Of a stretch of DNA of 61,381 nt, positions 23,426-33,321 are shown piece after piece. Both the position numbers and the translations under genes were made by a program. Each line of letters begins with the position of its first letter. Positions within the stretch are counted from its first letter, which is position 1. Source of the stretch: Fidelibacterota bacterium (GTDB lineage Bacteria; Pseudomonadota; Alphaproteobacteria; Rhodospirillales; Rhodospirillaceae); NCBI GenBank assembly GCA_947476895.1, contig CANJRX010000012.1:1-61381 (forward strand), given 5' to 3'. Below the pieces are notes generated by a model. That model searched no databases. It saw nothing but the letters and a program-made list of their open reading frames with translations, and was not told where the DNA came from.

Positions 23426-25576
23426 ATGAACTACCGTGCGATTGTGCTCGGCCTTGCGCTGAGCCAAGGGACAGCGTTGCAGGTTTGGGCCGCAGAGACC
23501 GCGCCGACGCCAGCAGCACAAGATTCAAACATGGTCAGTTATGGCCAGGAATTCTTTTCTAAATATGACGTCACCACGGCCGAGGACATCCTGCGCCGCA
23601 TCCCCGGTGTCGCCGCCATTCTGGACAGCGTAGCAAGCCAGCAGCAAGAGCGCGGCTTCGGTTCTGGCGGCGATCAGATCCTGATCGACGGGAAGCGCAT
23701 GGCCGGCAAGAATCAGATTCTGGCGACGCTGCGCCGCCTTCAAATCGAAAACATCTCCAGCATTCAGCTGATCCGTGGCACGTCGGCCGAGCTTGACGTT
23801 CAAAGCCAGGGCCTCCTCGTCAACATCCTGTTGAAGGAAGGTGCTGGCACCGGTGCCGGTTCATGGCAGCTCGATACGCGTTTCAATAACAAAGGATATC
23901 TCCAGCCCGACGGCCTGGTGAACTATTCCGACAGCTGGGGCCGCCTGGACTACATCATCGGCCTGGAACGCAATCTGCTGCCGCCACGAAATCTGGTTGG
24001 GAATGATTGGCACGACCGCACACGCTACGAAGTTTATTACTTCCCGAGCGGCGCGGTGCAAGAACTGCGCCCACAGGTGATCAACCGCGAACACGACAAA
24101 TTCATTTTAACCGCCAACCTGACCTACAACGTTGAGAATGGCGACCGCGCACGCTTCAACGTTTTGCTGGAACCCCGTCAGCCGATTGAAAGTGACGTCA
24201 CGGCCCTTACGCGCTTCAACAGTTCCGGGACGCAGACCCTCACCGCCACCGACGTGCATAAGCGTACGAGCGGATGGGTCAATCGCTGGGAGCTGGGTGG
24301 CGACTACGAAGCCATCATTGGGCCGGGCACACTCAGCACGCTTTACATTTTCAACTATGTCGACAACCCGACGAACGAGTACCGCAATCGGATCATCGGC
24401 ACGACCTTGAACGAAATCAGCCGGCAGCTGACCAATCAGCTGACCACCGAAGGCATTTTGCGCAGTTCATACACCTGGCCGCTCGCCGCCAAGCAGACCC
24501 TTGAGGTCGGTGCCGAAGGTGCGCGCAACACCCTCACCCAAGACCTGCGTGTGTTCTTCGATTTGGACGCCAACGGCCGCGTCGAGGAAATTCCGATTCC
24601 GACGGCACACGCTTTTGTGCAGGAGCTGCGCGGCGAGGCCTTCGTCGATCACAACTGGAAAATCCTCAGCAATCTTTCCCTCGAAAGCACGTTGAACTTT
24701 GAGTATTCGCAGATCACGAATAACTATCCGTTCAGCCCCACGGCGACCTACAAGTTCCTGAAGCCGCGCGCAGACATGCGCTACGACCTGTCCACCTCCG
24801 ACCAGGTGCGCTTAAAGGTCGAGCGTACGGTCAGCCAGCTGCAGTTCAACAACTTCGTGCCGACTTTTGACGTGGTCGATAACGAAATCGACGCGGGTAA
24901 CCCTGCGCTCGCGCCCGAAAAAACCTGGGTCTATGAAGCGGCCTATCAGCATCGCCTGCCTAACCGCCAGGGCGTGCTGGACGCGCGTGTCTTCTATAAG
25001 GACGTCAGCGATCATATCGACAAGTTCGTGATCCGCCGTGAAGCCAATGGCGATCCAGTGTCGGCCACCGGCAACATCGGTAAAGCCAAAGTCTATGGCG
25101 GCGAAGCTAAAGTCGGCGTCAAGCTGGGCTTTCTGGGGTTCCCGGACATGGGCATTGATGTGCGCTACCTGCACCAGTGGAGCGAAGCCACCGACCCCTT
25201 CACCGGCCGCAAACGTCATGCGCAGAATCTGTGGACCGATGAACTGGATGCCAGCTTCCGCCACGACGTAACCGCCTGGGGCTTCTCCTACGGCACGACT
25301 TTCAAAATGAGTGAAGGCCAGCAGGTATTTAGCGATGCACGCGTGCTGCGCACGTTCGAGCGCGGGCCGCGTTTGGAAGCCTTCATGGAGAAGTCCCTGC
25401 CCTACAAGCTGACTTTACGTGTGGAAGGCTACGGCCTGATGCCGCACCATAACCGCGAATACCAACAGCGCATTCTCTACGTGAACGACGCCGGCAACGG
25501 CATCATCTCGCGCACCGAGCGCTTCACGGAAATTAGGGATCGGCGCTTTGTGGTCAGCTTGCGCGGGCGCTTCTAA
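23426..25576 (+). CDS. TonB-dependent outer membrane receptor 1
   Basis: A 716-residue receptor. A signal peptide (MNYRAIVLGLALSQGTALQVWA) is followed by a plug domain with DILRRIPGVAAIL, a RGF motif and the ILIDGKRMAGKNQI block, then a beta barrel rich in alternating aromatic strands. The C-terminal residue is Phe (RFVVSLRGRF), required for Bam assembly. Such receptors import siderophores, cobalamin, sugars or peptides using the TonB/ExbBD motor, none of which is encoded here. GGGGGG directs the start to ATG 23426. The substrate is not apparent. It differs clearly from the tandem pair that follows on the other strand. Confidence 0.88.
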   Translation: MNYRAIVLGLALSQGTALQVWAAETAPTPAAQDSNMVSYGQEFFSKYDVTTAEDILRRIPGVAAILDSVASQQQERGFGSGGDQILIDGKRMAGKNQILATLRRLQIENISSIQLIRGTSAELDVQSQGLLVNILLKEGAGTGAGSWQLDTRFNNKGYLQPDGLVNYSDSWGRLDYIIGLERNLLPPRNLVGNDWHDRTRYEVYYFPSGAVQELRPQVINREHDKFILTANLTYNVENGDRARFNVLLEPRQPIESDVTALTRFNSSGTQTLTATDVHKRTSGWVNRWELGGDYEAIIGPGTLSTLYIFNYVDNPTNEYRNRIIGTTLNEISRQLTNQLTTEGILRSSYTWPLAAKQTLEVGAEGARNTLTQDLRVFFDLDANGRVEEIPIPTAHAFVQELRGEAFVDHNWKILSNLSLESTLNFEYSQITNNYPFSPTATYKFLKPRADMRYDLSTSDQVRLKVERTVSQLQFNNFVPTFDVVDNEIDAGNPALAPEKTWVYEAAYQHRLPNRQGVLDARVFYKDVSDHIDKFVIRREANGDPVSATGNIGKAKVYGGEAKVGVKLGFLGFPDMGIDVRYLHQWSEATDPFTGRKRHAQNLWTDELDASFRHDVTAWGFSYGTTFKMSEGQQVFSDARVLRTFERGPRLEAFMEKSLPYKLTLRVEGYGLMPHHNREYQQRILYVNDAGNGIISRTERFTEIRDRRFVVSLRGRF

Positions 25577-26187
25577 CGCGTAGCGATTGCCACGGCGGCC
25601 CCGGCCATAATCGTCGCTGAACCTTTATTCACACGCTTGAGCGCACGTTCAGAGCGCAGCACACGCCGGGCGCGGTCGGCGAGCACTGCCCACCCCACAA
25701 GCACGGGCGTATTGATGCAGGCGGCCACCGCAACCAGCTCCAGGTAAGCCTGGAACGTCAGCGCGTTCAAATCGACCGCCAAGGGCATGATCGAAACGAA
25801 GAACGTAATGGCTTTGGGATTGCCCAAGGTCAGCGACAAGCTGGAGAGGAAGGAGCTGAGCGGCCGTTCGCGTACAGCGTCGGGCTTGAACTCCAGGCTT
25901 AAGACCGGTGCATGCCAGATCTTCCACGCCATCCACAGCAGATAGGCAGCGCCCGCGATACGTACGACGGCAAATGCCGTTTCAAAGGTCTGCGCGATAA
26001 ACGCCAGCCCCGAAACCGCAACCGTCATAAGAATGAAATCACCCAGGACAAAGCCGGCAATGAACCAGGGCAAACCGACAAGGCCTCGCCCTAAAGCCCG
26101 AGAAACCACCAGCGCAATACCAGGGCCCGGCGTGGCCACCGCGACGAAATAGATACTTGCGAAGAGAAGCAGATTAGACGCGGTCAC
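25573..26187 (-). CDS. LysE-family amino acid exporter
   Basis: A 204-residue inner-membrane protein of the LysE/RhtB type with five to six hydrophobic helices. The diagnostic N-terminal PGPGIALVVSRALGRG and the LGNPKAITFFVSIMPL motif are intact. Family members export lysine, threonine, homoserine or analogues. Start is GTG with AGGAGG four bases upstream. It begins 12 bases after the TBDR gene upstream, so it is likely the third gene of that operon, pairing outer-membrane import with small-molecule export. Confidence 0.9.
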   Translation of the reverse strand: MTASNLLLFASIYFVAVATPGPGIALVVSRALGRGLVGLPWFIAGFVLGDFILMTVAVSGLAFIAQTFETAFAVVRIAGAAYLLWMAWKIWHAPVLSLEFKPDAVRERPLSSFLSSLSLTLGNPKAITFFVSIMPLAVDLNALTFQAYLELVAVAACINTPVLVGWAVLADRARRVLRSERALKRVNKGSATIMAGAAVAIATR

Positions 26188-26199
26188 CCCGCCTCCTTA

Positions 26200-28137
26200 T
26201 CAGAAATCAGCCGCAGCTCTGAAACCATAGGTTCGCACGCCCGACGGCGCGAAGCGGCCAGAGTTGCCGTCAACGGTCCAATAAAACTTGTTGGCGACGT
26301 TGTTGACGGTAGCCCGAATGTTCGCTTTGGAGCCATAGAAGTCAAAGTTATAGCGGAACCCTACATTCAAGTTAACGTAGGTCGGGACGCTAAACGTGTT
26401 GAGGCGGTTTGCGGGCTGCGCACTCTCGGAATCAACCTGCATCTCCAGCACAAAGCCTTTCCAAGACGGCGCGCCGTACTGCACGTTCAACTTCAACAAC
26501 CGCGGTGTGGTGCCGGGTGGCCGGTTGCCGATCGTGCCCGTATCCACCGGCAAGCCCGAGATACGCGCTTTCAGAAACACAGCGCCGCCGACGACCGTCA
26601 TGCCAGTCAACGGTTTACCGGTCAGCGAAAGTTCGATGCCGCGGTGGCTCAAATCTCCGACGTCTTCGTAAAAATTTACGAGGTTGCGGTCGAAGTACGG
26701 TTTTTTGACTTCAAAGACGCCGGCCACCAACGTGAGACCGGGCATGAGGGTGTAACGCACACCGGCATCTACTTGCGAAGTCAGAGCCGCAGGCAACGGC
26801 GCGCCGCCGTTGGCAGCGTTATCCGGCGCGGTCCCAAACTCTTCCATGCCCTTCGTATAACTGCCATAGGCCACCAAACTGCGCGAAATGTTGTAGGCGA
26901 CAGTGGCGTTGTAAAGCCACGGCTGGCTCTTCGTTGACGTCGGCGCGACATTGATCTTGCCGAATTCGCGGCTATAGAAGCTTTTCTGCAGGCCAACGCT
27001 CATTTCGCCTTTGCTGGACCATTGCAGCGCGTACGACACGCCCGGCGTCACCTGATGAACGACGTCCTTGTCGCGCACGCCAAGCACGTAGGCGGGCTCT
27101 GTGATTTCCCTAAAGACACCGATTTGTCCCTGTCCGAGATTGACCGTCTGGCCGCCGCCGAACAACCGTTTGGTATCGCGCGCGCGTGTCGCGATGTGAA
27201 TGGTGTGACGGAAACTGCCAGTGGTGTACACGCCGGATGCGCGCACTTCTCCTGAAATGGAGAAGGAATCATGCAGTGGATATTTCTGAATTTGGATATC
27301 GCCCACGCCATTGGGCTGGACGTTGCGGTAGTTGACGACGTAGTTTCTGGCGCGCTCAACGTCCGAGCCGAAGATCGCGCCTTGCAAACGCCAATTATCC
27401 CACGGCGTGCCGCGCACAATCAGCCCGTAGTTGGCGTCGTCGGTGGCGCGGTCGGCCCAATCCTGACCGAAGAAAACATCGCGATCAAATTTAGGCGGCA
27501 GATACGCTCCCGCTGTGTAGATCGACGGCGTGACTTCTTCATCTTCCGCGCGCTGATAAAACATGAACGGCACGACTTCCAAATCGTCGTTGGGCCGCCA
27601 GCTCACAACAGAGGCGACATTCCATCTCTGGCCGTGTGATCCGCCTTGCGCGATGGTCTGATACCAGGTGCTTGCGTTATTGATCGCCAGCTTATCCGAC
27701 AACGCATACTTGACGTCGACGGAGTTGGTGTTGAGGCCGATGGGCGTGCGGAACTCTTTCGCCACAGTCCACGTGTATTTGCCGTCCGGAATATTGAGGG
27801 CGATATCGGCAATGCCGGTCGGCGCGGGAAACGGATAAGACTGCGCCGAAAGGCCCACGCGCATCGTCGTACTGCGCGCAATGGCGCGGCCGGTAAAGGC
27901 CTGTTGGTCGAAGTATAAACCTTCGAAGCGAACGTTGCCTGCCGCCTGCGGACTGAACCCGCGTGCGCTCGTTGAACTGTAAAGACCGATGTTGTCGCTG
28001 CCGACTTTGGTGCCGAAGGCGTCCGCCGCCGCGACGACGGCATTTTCATCGGCTTGTGCCCAGGCGTTCGTGGAAACGATACTACCAATAAGGCTGAAGC
28101 CCGCTAAAGCGGTCCAGCGCATCCCCCTCTTTTGCAC
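26200..28137 (-). CDS. TonB-dependent receptor 2 (second of a tandem pair)
   Basis: A 645-residue outer membrane receptor. The N-terminal signal is MRWTALAGFSLIGSIVSTNAWA, followed by DAFGTKVGSDNIGLYSSTSARG, a short atypical plug found in a group of alphaproteobacterial receptors, then a barrel ending in Phe (FRAAADF). It is clearly homologous along its length to the gene upstream. The GTG start with GGGAG six bases before it is preferred over the inner ATG; the paralogue has the same arrangement. Substrate is probably a siderophore or other iron complex, but this is inference. Confidence 0.86.
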   Translation of the reverse strand: MQKRGMRWTALAGFSLIGSIVSTNAWAQADENAVVAAADAFGTKVGSDNIGLYSSTSARGFSPQAAGNVRFEGLYFDQQAFTGRAIARSTTMRVGLSAQSYPFPAPTGIADIALNIPDGKYTWTVAKEFRTPIGLNTNSVDVKYALSDKLAINNASTWYQTIAQGGSHGQRWNVASVVSWRPNDDLEVVPFMFYQRAEDEEVTPSIYTAGAYLPPKFDRDVFFGQDWADRATDDANYGLIVRGTPWDNWRLQGAIFGSDVERARNYVVNYRNVQPNGVGDIQIQKYPLHDSFSISGEVRASGVYTTGSFRHTIHIATRARDTKRLFGGGQTVNLGQGQIGVFREITEPAYVLGVRDKDVVHQVTPGVSYALQWSSKGEMSVGLQKSFYSREFGKINVAPTSTKSQPWLYNATVAYNISRSLVAYGSYTKGMEEFGTAPDNAANGGAPLPAALTSQVDAGVRYTLMPGLTLVAGVFEVKKPYFDRNLVNFYEDVGDLSHRGIELSLTGKPLTGMTVVGGAVFLKARISGLPVDTGTIGNRPPGTTPRLLKLNVQYGAPSWKGFVLEMQVDSESAQPANRLNTFSVPTYVNLNVGFRYNFDFYGSKANIRATVNNVANKFYWTVDGNSGRFAPSGVRTYGFRAAADF

Positions 28138-28167
28138 TCTCGTCTCCCGTTTACCGCTTCTAAGGTT

Positions 28168-30117
28168 CTAAGGTTCTAAGTCCGCCGCAAGTCTAAAGCC
28201 AAAACTCCTGGCGGGTGTGGCGGCAAAGCGCCCCGAGTTGCCATCCACCGTCCAAGCGAATTTATTGGTCACGTTATTCATGTTCACGCGCAAATTGGCC
28301 TTGGCCTTGCCGACCGTGAAGTTCCAGCGAATGCCCGCCGACAACAACGTCAGTGTCGGCACATGCAAGGTACTGAGTTGATTCGCGCTTTGAGAACTTT
28401 CGGAATTTATTCCGGCCTCGATGGCAAAGCCTTTCCACGAAGGCAAGCCGTACTGAACATCGACACGGATAAACCGCGGCGAAATACCGGGGGGCCGCGC
28501 AGCGATGAGCCCTTGATCCACCGGCAAACCCGAGACGCGCGCCTTCAAGAACATCATACCGGCGACAACATTCAGGCCCGTAAAAGGCCTACCGGCGAGT
28601 GATAGTTCGAGGCCTTTGTGACTGAGCTGCCCAACGGACTGATAAACGTTGAGAAGGTTACGGTCGAAATAGGGTTTCGTGATTTCAAAGACACCGGCCG
28701 AGAAGTTGAGGCCCGGCATGATCGAATAATAGAGGCCTGCATCCACCTGTTTAGTTACGTCCGCGGGAAGCGGCTCACCCGCGTTGGCGGCGCTGTCGGG
28801 CGCCGTGCCGAACTCTTCGATGCCGCGCGTATAGCTGGCATAGAACACCAAATCCTTTGTGGCGTTAACGGCCACGCTTCCATTGTAAAGCCATGGCTGA
28901 CTTTTTGAGGTCACCGGACCGACATTCTCTTTGCCGAACTCGTGGCTATAAAAGCTCTTCTGCAGACCAACGCTGAATTCGCCAACACTCGCCCACTGGC
29001 CGGCGTAGGACACACCGGGTGTGTATTGGTGCACCACGTCCTTGTCGCGCACGCGCAAAACATAATTGGGCTTGGCGACTTCGTTATAAACGCCGATGGG
29101 CGATGGGCCAAAGTTGACGGTATGGCCGCCGCCGAAAATGCGCGTGGTCTCACGCCCGCGTGTCGCGATGTGAATGGTGTGACGGAATTTCCCGGTGGTA
29201 TAGATTCCAGATGCCCGCACCTCGCCCGACAACGAGAATGAATCGTGCAGCGGATATTTTTGGATAGACAGATCGCCTACGCCGGAAGGCTGGATCTTCC
29301 GGTAATTGACGACATAGTTGCTGGCGCGTTCCTGGTCCGAGCCGAAGATGCCGGCTTGAAGACGCCAATGTTCCATCGGATTGCCGCGCGCGATGAGGCC
29401 ATAAGTGGCTTCGTCCATGGCGCGGTCGGCCCATTCTTGGCCGAAGAACGTGCCGCGGTCGTAGCGCGGCGGCAGGTAATTTCCGCCCGAGTACATCGAA
29501 GGCGTAACTTCTTCCTCTTCAGCGCGCTGATAGAAAAAGAACGGAATGACCTCGAGACTATCGCCAGGCTGCCACCGCAGGAACGAAGCGGTGTTGAATC
29601 TTTGTCCGTGCGCGCCGGCTTCGGAGCGGGCCTGATAAGCCGAAGCCGCCGCCGTCATCGACAGGGTTTCGCTTAAGGGAATGGTCAGGTGTCCGTAGGT
29701 GTTGGTCAAACCCGTGGGACGGCGAAATTCCTGCGCGACGCTGATAATGAATTTATTTTCCGGGAGTGCCAGCGCGATGTCAGCGATGCCGGTCGGCGCC
29801 GGGAACGGATACGACTGCGCCGAAAGTCCCACGCGCATGCTGGTGCTTTTAGCCATGGCGCGGCCCGCGAAGCTTTTCTGATCGTAATAAAGCCCTTCGA
29901 GGCGCACATTGCCGGCCTGCATCGGGTTGAACCCACGCGCGCTGGTAGGGCCATAAAGCCCTACGGTCTCGCTGCCGACTTTGGTGCCAAAGGCGTCCTG
30001 CGCCGATTTGACGGCGTTTTCGTCGGCCTGTTGCGCGAAAGCGATGCCCGACATGGCAATGCTGCTGATTAGACCAAAACCCGCCAAGGCGGCCCAGCGC
30101 ATCCTCCGCTTTTCCAA
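28168..30117 (-). CDS. TonB-dependent receptor 3 (first of a tandem pair)
   Basis: A 649-residue outer membrane receptor and tandem paralogue of the following gene. Both share the mature start DAFGTKVGS..GLY.. TSARGF, SMRVGLSAQSYPFPAPTGIADIAL and the KYPLHDSFS, IHIATR and KPYFDRNL blocks. TTG at 30117 is the likely start because GGGGG stands five bases before it; an ATG 15 bases later has its purine run too close. The intergenic gap of 30 bases carries three copies of AAGGTTCT near the stop. Two copies of a receptor suggest two related ligands. The pair leads into a LysE exporter. Confidence 0.85.
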   Translation of the reverse strand: MEKRRMRWAALAGFGLISSIAMSGIAFAQQADENAVKSAQDAFGTKVGSETVGLYGPTSARGFNPMQAGNVRLEGLYYDQKSFAGRAMAKSTSMRVGLSAQSYPFPAPTGIADIALALPENKFIISVAQEFRRPTGLTNTYGHLTIPLSETLSMTAAASAYQARSEAGAHGQRFNTASFLRWQPGDSLEVIPFFFYQRAEEEEVTPSMYSGGNYLPPRYDRGTFFGQEWADRAMDEATYGLIARGNPMEHWRLQAGIFGSDQERASNYVVNYRKIQPSGVGDLSIQKYPLHDSFSLSGEVRASGIYTTGKFRHTIHIATRGRETTRIFGGGHTVNFGPSPIGVYNEVAKPNYVLRVRDKDVVHQYTPGVSYAGQWASVGEFSVGLQKSFYSHEFGKENVGPVTSKSQPWLYNGSVAVNATKDLVFYASYTRGIEEFGTAPDSAANAGEPLPADVTKQVDAGLYYSIMPGLNFSAGVFEITKPYFDRNLLNVYQSVGQLSHKGLELSLAGRPFTGLNVVAGMMFLKARVSGLPVDQGLIAARPPGISPRFIRVDVQYGLPSWKGFAIEAGINSESSQSANQLSTLHVPTLTLLSAGIRWNFTVGKAKANLRVNMNNVTNKFAWTVDGNSGRFAATPARSFGFRLAADLEP

Positions 30118-30245
30118 TCTCTCCCCCTCTATGATCGGATAAGCGGTCAGTTTGAATACAGCTTCGTGTAATAGCAACAGCCATGTAACAGCGGGCGCTA
30201 TTTCTTAAGAAAGTGAGGAGGTTAGGCCTAAGTGGACGAAGCGGC

Positions 30246-32204
30246 CTAGGGAACAGCCCGGAATTCGCAATGGGTGCTCATATCCGCCTGGACGCCCGCA
30301 GCCACGTTATCATCGTAGTGACCTAGGGTGATGAGGCTCGCCCCCACTACATTCAAGACGACATGGTATTGCGACGCGCTGGGCGTAAAGCCCATATCAC
30401 TTTGAATTTGCGCCATCGAAACAATGGAGGCGCCAGCGGCAGGGACCATCGGCGAGGTCCAGCGGCCAATTGTCGCGCCCGTCGCGGCGTCCGTGACGTC
30501 CACTTGCACCGAAGCTGCAACGCTGTCCCCGTTCGAGAGCACTATGCGGCTCACGATACCGGGGATATTCGTGGTGTGCATATTGGCCGCAAACGTGCCG
30601 CTGACACTCGCCGCGGTCGTCCCATTGGCCGACGAACGGCAGTTCGAGAAATTCGAGAGAACTCCAAGCGTGGAGTCATAGATCACATGCTGGGCGAAGC
30701 CGTTGAAGTTGGCTTTCACATCCAGCTGCGCGAACGCTCCGCTGCGGTTGGGGATCGTTACGCCCGCATCAACTTCAATGGTGCTCATGGCAAATTGCGG
30801 TGACGTATGGGCCGCGACCTCGCGATTGAACGTTCCAAGCACCACGCCTTTGTCGTCGCGCACAACCACTTGCAATTGGCCGGTCGCGTTATTGGGATTA
30901 TAGACACGCAGGAACGATGAGGCAGTGCGCGCACCCGAAAAAATCACTGGCGTGATGGATGTCACCGGCGCATTGCCCAGATCGACGCTGTCCTTGCCAT
31001 AGACAAGTTCGCGCACGCCCTTGGACTTCGTCCAAGTTACGCCGCCGTCAATGCTGCGATAAACGTAGTAACCCTTGGCCGCCGCCCAAACGACATTGCC
31101 GTTCGAAGGTGCAATCTCAATGTCCGTGACGTATTGATCGTTTGCAAGCGTGGTGTCGTTATAGATTTGTTGCGACGTCGCAAAGCCGTCGCTGGTTTTG
31201 TAAATCGTGCCGCCACCCCCCGTATAATAGACCTGTTGGCTATCGGTGGGGTGAACACGCGTCACGCCAAAGAAGATTTGCGGGCCGATAGCCGCCCACG
31301 TGTTGCCGCCATCGACGGATTTATGAACGCGGTGACCGCTGGCGACGTTGGCATAGATGATATTCGGATCGCCTTTGAATGCATCAAACCCCGAAACGGT
31401 TTCGCCCGCGGGGTTCGAAATCTGCCAGCTCGCGCCGCCGTTGGTACTCCGCACGAAGCCGTAAGCCGTCGGCGCCTCGCCTTTATGAACCTGCCCCGCG
31501 AGATAGATCGTGCGCTGGTCCGCACCACGCAAAACGGCATCGATGAAAATATTTGTCTCCACGCCCGCCGGTAAAGTCAGCGGCGACCAGCTGTCGCCGC
31601 CGTTGGTGCTGACATAGACGCCGCCGTTGATGAAGGGACCCGGCGACACCGGATAGGTCGCTGCCAATCCGCCGACCACCGCATAAAGCCGGCCTGCCGC
31701 CGTGCTATCGACCAGCACATAGGTGACATAGGTGCTGGGAAGTCCTTGGTTCTTCTGAACCCAGGTTGCACCACCGTCGACGCTTTTATAAACGCCCCCG
31801 GATGCGCTGGGATAGGTGATCGGCGATGCGGGACCCGGCCCATTGATGGCGGCGGCATAAAGCGTTTGCGGGTGCGCAGGGTCAACCGCGATATCGAAAA
31901 TCTGCGAATAAAAGGTATGGGCGATGGTGCACTTAAGACCGGTGCGCAAACGCGTCCAGCTCTGGCCGCCATCGGTGGTTTTGAACATGCCGTTAGCTTC
32001 GGTCCCGACATAGGCGATGTCGGGATTGCTCGGATCGACCGCCAAAGAATGGAACGGCGTATCCTGATTGTTGCCCGGCTCGCCCTTCAGACCGCCGTTG
32101 ATGGGTGCCAGGCAATCGTTTGTTTCGGCGGCCATAGCAGAAAGGTTCGCGGACAAAGCCACGGCCATTAGGCCGAACCGTATGAAACCAGCGAAAAAGC
32201 GCAC
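30246..32204 (-). CDS. Secreted BNR/Asp-box beta-propeller protein with two C-terminal beta domains
   Basis: A 652-residue exported protein with a signal peptide ending at MAA-ETN. Residues about 45-420 hold repeated Asp-box motifs (GMFKTTDGGQSW, GVYKSVDGGATW, GVYVSTNGGDSW, FVRSTNGGASW, RVHKSVDGGNTW, YVYRSIDGGVTW), forming a sialidase-like propeller. The remaining 220 residues look like two related beta-sandwich units (SFLRVYNPN..VVVRDDKG and RIVLSNGD..VDVTDAATG). No sialidase arginine triad is evident, so carbohydrate binding or adhesion is more likely than catalysis. GTG start with GGGGG upstream. Confidence 0.78.
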   Translation of the reverse strand: MRFFAGFIRFGLMAVALSANLSAMAAETNDCLAPINGGLKGEPGNNQDTPFHSLAVDPSNPDIAYVGTEANGMFKTTDGGQSWTRLRTGLKCTIAHTFYSQIFDIAVDPAHPQTLYAAAINGPGPASPITYPSASGGVYKSVDGGATWVQKNQGLPSTYVTYVLVDSTAAGRLYAVVGGLAATYPVSPGPFINGGVYVSTNGGDSWSPLTLPAGVETNIFIDAVLRGADQRTIYLAGQVHKGEAPTAYGFVRSTNGGASWQISNPAGETVSGFDAFKGDPNIIYANVASGHRVHKSVDGGNTWAAIGPQIFFGVTRVHPTDSQQVYYTGGGGTIYKTSDGFATSQQIYNDTTLANDQYVTDIEIAPSNGNVVWAAAKGYYVYRSIDGGVTWTKSKGVRELVYGKDSVDLGNAPVTSITPVIFSGARTASSFLRVYNPNNATGQLQVVVRDDKGVVLGTFNREVAAHTSPQFAMSTIEVDAGVTIPNRSGAFAQLDVKANFNGFAQHVIYDSTLGVLSNFSNCRSSANGTTAASVSGTFAANMHTTNIPGIVSRIVLSNGDSVAASVQVDVTDAATGATIGRWTSPMVPAAGASIVSMAQIQSDMGFTPSASQYHVVLNVVGASLITLGHYDDNVAAGVQADMSTHCEFRAVP

Positions 32205-32294
32205 TAAAGTCCCCCGTGCCCCTGCGCCTTATTATACGGCAAAAGGACGAGATCGGATCAGGGGTATATTTGGCGGTTTTCGGCCTAAGCCACG

Positions 32295-33140
32295 CTATTC
32301 AGCGAAGGTATCGCACTGTGCGGCGTCACCGGACTCATAGCCGCGCTTCAACCACTCCACGCGCTGTGCGGACGTGCCGTGGGTGAACCGCTCGGGCGTG
32401 ACTCTCCCCGTAGACTGCTTCTGCAAAGTATCATCACCGATCGCGTTGGCGGTTTTCATGCCCTCTTCCAGATCGCCGTTATCCATCGCAACCCGGCCAC
32501 CTGAAACCGCCGAAGCATTCGCAGCCCACACACCGGCATAACAATCGGCCTGCAGTTCCAAGGCTACGGAGTACTTATTAGCCTCGGCCTGATTGCGCGC
32601 ACCCTGTTGCGCCTCTTGAACCTTGCGCGAGGTGCCCGTGAGTGTCTGCACATGGTGGCCGAACTCATGGGCAATCACATAGGCGCGGGCAAAGTCAGCG
32701 CCCGAGGCACCGAGCTTGGTTTCCATCTCACGCCAAAAGCTGAGATCGAGATAAACCGACGCATCATTCGGGCAATAAAACGGACCCATCGCGGATTGAC
32801 CAAGGCCACATCCGGTCTGCGTGCCCTGCTCGTAGAGCACGACCTTGGGGGCCTGATATCCTTTAACCTTGGTCGCCCAAACATCATTGACGTTGGCGCT
32901 GACGATATCGACAAACTGCCCGGCCTGATCACCCGGCGTGCCGACTTTGCCCTGCTCCTGCGCCCCGCGTCCATCGAACTGTGAGACGACTTGCTGGGTA
33001 ACAAACGGATCAATACCGAAGAAAAAGTAGCCTACTAGCGCCAGAGCAAGCGTTCCAAGCCCGCCACCGGCGATGCCGACCCCGCCCATGCCGCGTCGAT
33101 CCTCAACTCCGCCGCCTTGACGTCCACTTTCCCAGCGCAT
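32295..33140 (-). CDS. ypfJ: Neutral zinc metallopeptidase, YpfJ family (PF04228)
   Basis: A 281-residue inner-membrane-anchored protein. The N-terminal MRWESGRQGGGVEDRRGMGG is the family tag, one TM helix is at about 28-45, and a soluble periplasmic domain follows with CGLGQSAMGPFYCP and YVIAHEFGHHVQTLTG. HEFGHH is the zinc-binding motif. QADCYAGVWA supplies the further conserved acidic residues. The peptidase activity of the family is predicted, not proven. ATG start with AAGGAA upstream. It is divergent from the OGT-like gene. Confidence 0.9.
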   Translation of the reverse strand: MRWESGRQGGGVEDRRGMGGVGIAGGGLGTLALALVGYFFFGIDPFVTQQVVSQFDGRGAQEQGKVGTPGDQAGQFVDIVSANVNDVWATKVKGYQAPKVVLYEQGTQTGCGLGQSAMGPFYCPNDASVYLDLSFWREMETKLGASGADFARAYVIAHEFGHHVQTLTGTSRKVQEAQQGARNQAEANKYSVALELQADCYAGVWAANASAVSGGRVAMDNGDLEEGMKTANAIGDDTLQKQSTGRVTPERFTHGTSAQRVEWLKRGYESGDAAQCDTFAE

Positions 33141-33321
33141 GTGCGTTCCTTTTTTGGCTTATGAGTTACAACGCCGCCGCGAAACCAAGGTTCCTGCCAT
33201 GTTATCAGAGCCCATACGGGCCGGCTGCGACAATCAAGCGTCGAAAACCGGGGCCTTTTTTATGGTCGGGGGCCTATCCCTCGACTAACATCCGGCTTGG
33301 ATCATTCAGGCGCCATTTTCT

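Noticed and set aside
30118-30245. Fur box upstream of the tandem TBDR pair
   Set aside because: No convincing GATAATGATAATCATTATC-like palindrome could be found by eye, so iron control is not claimed.
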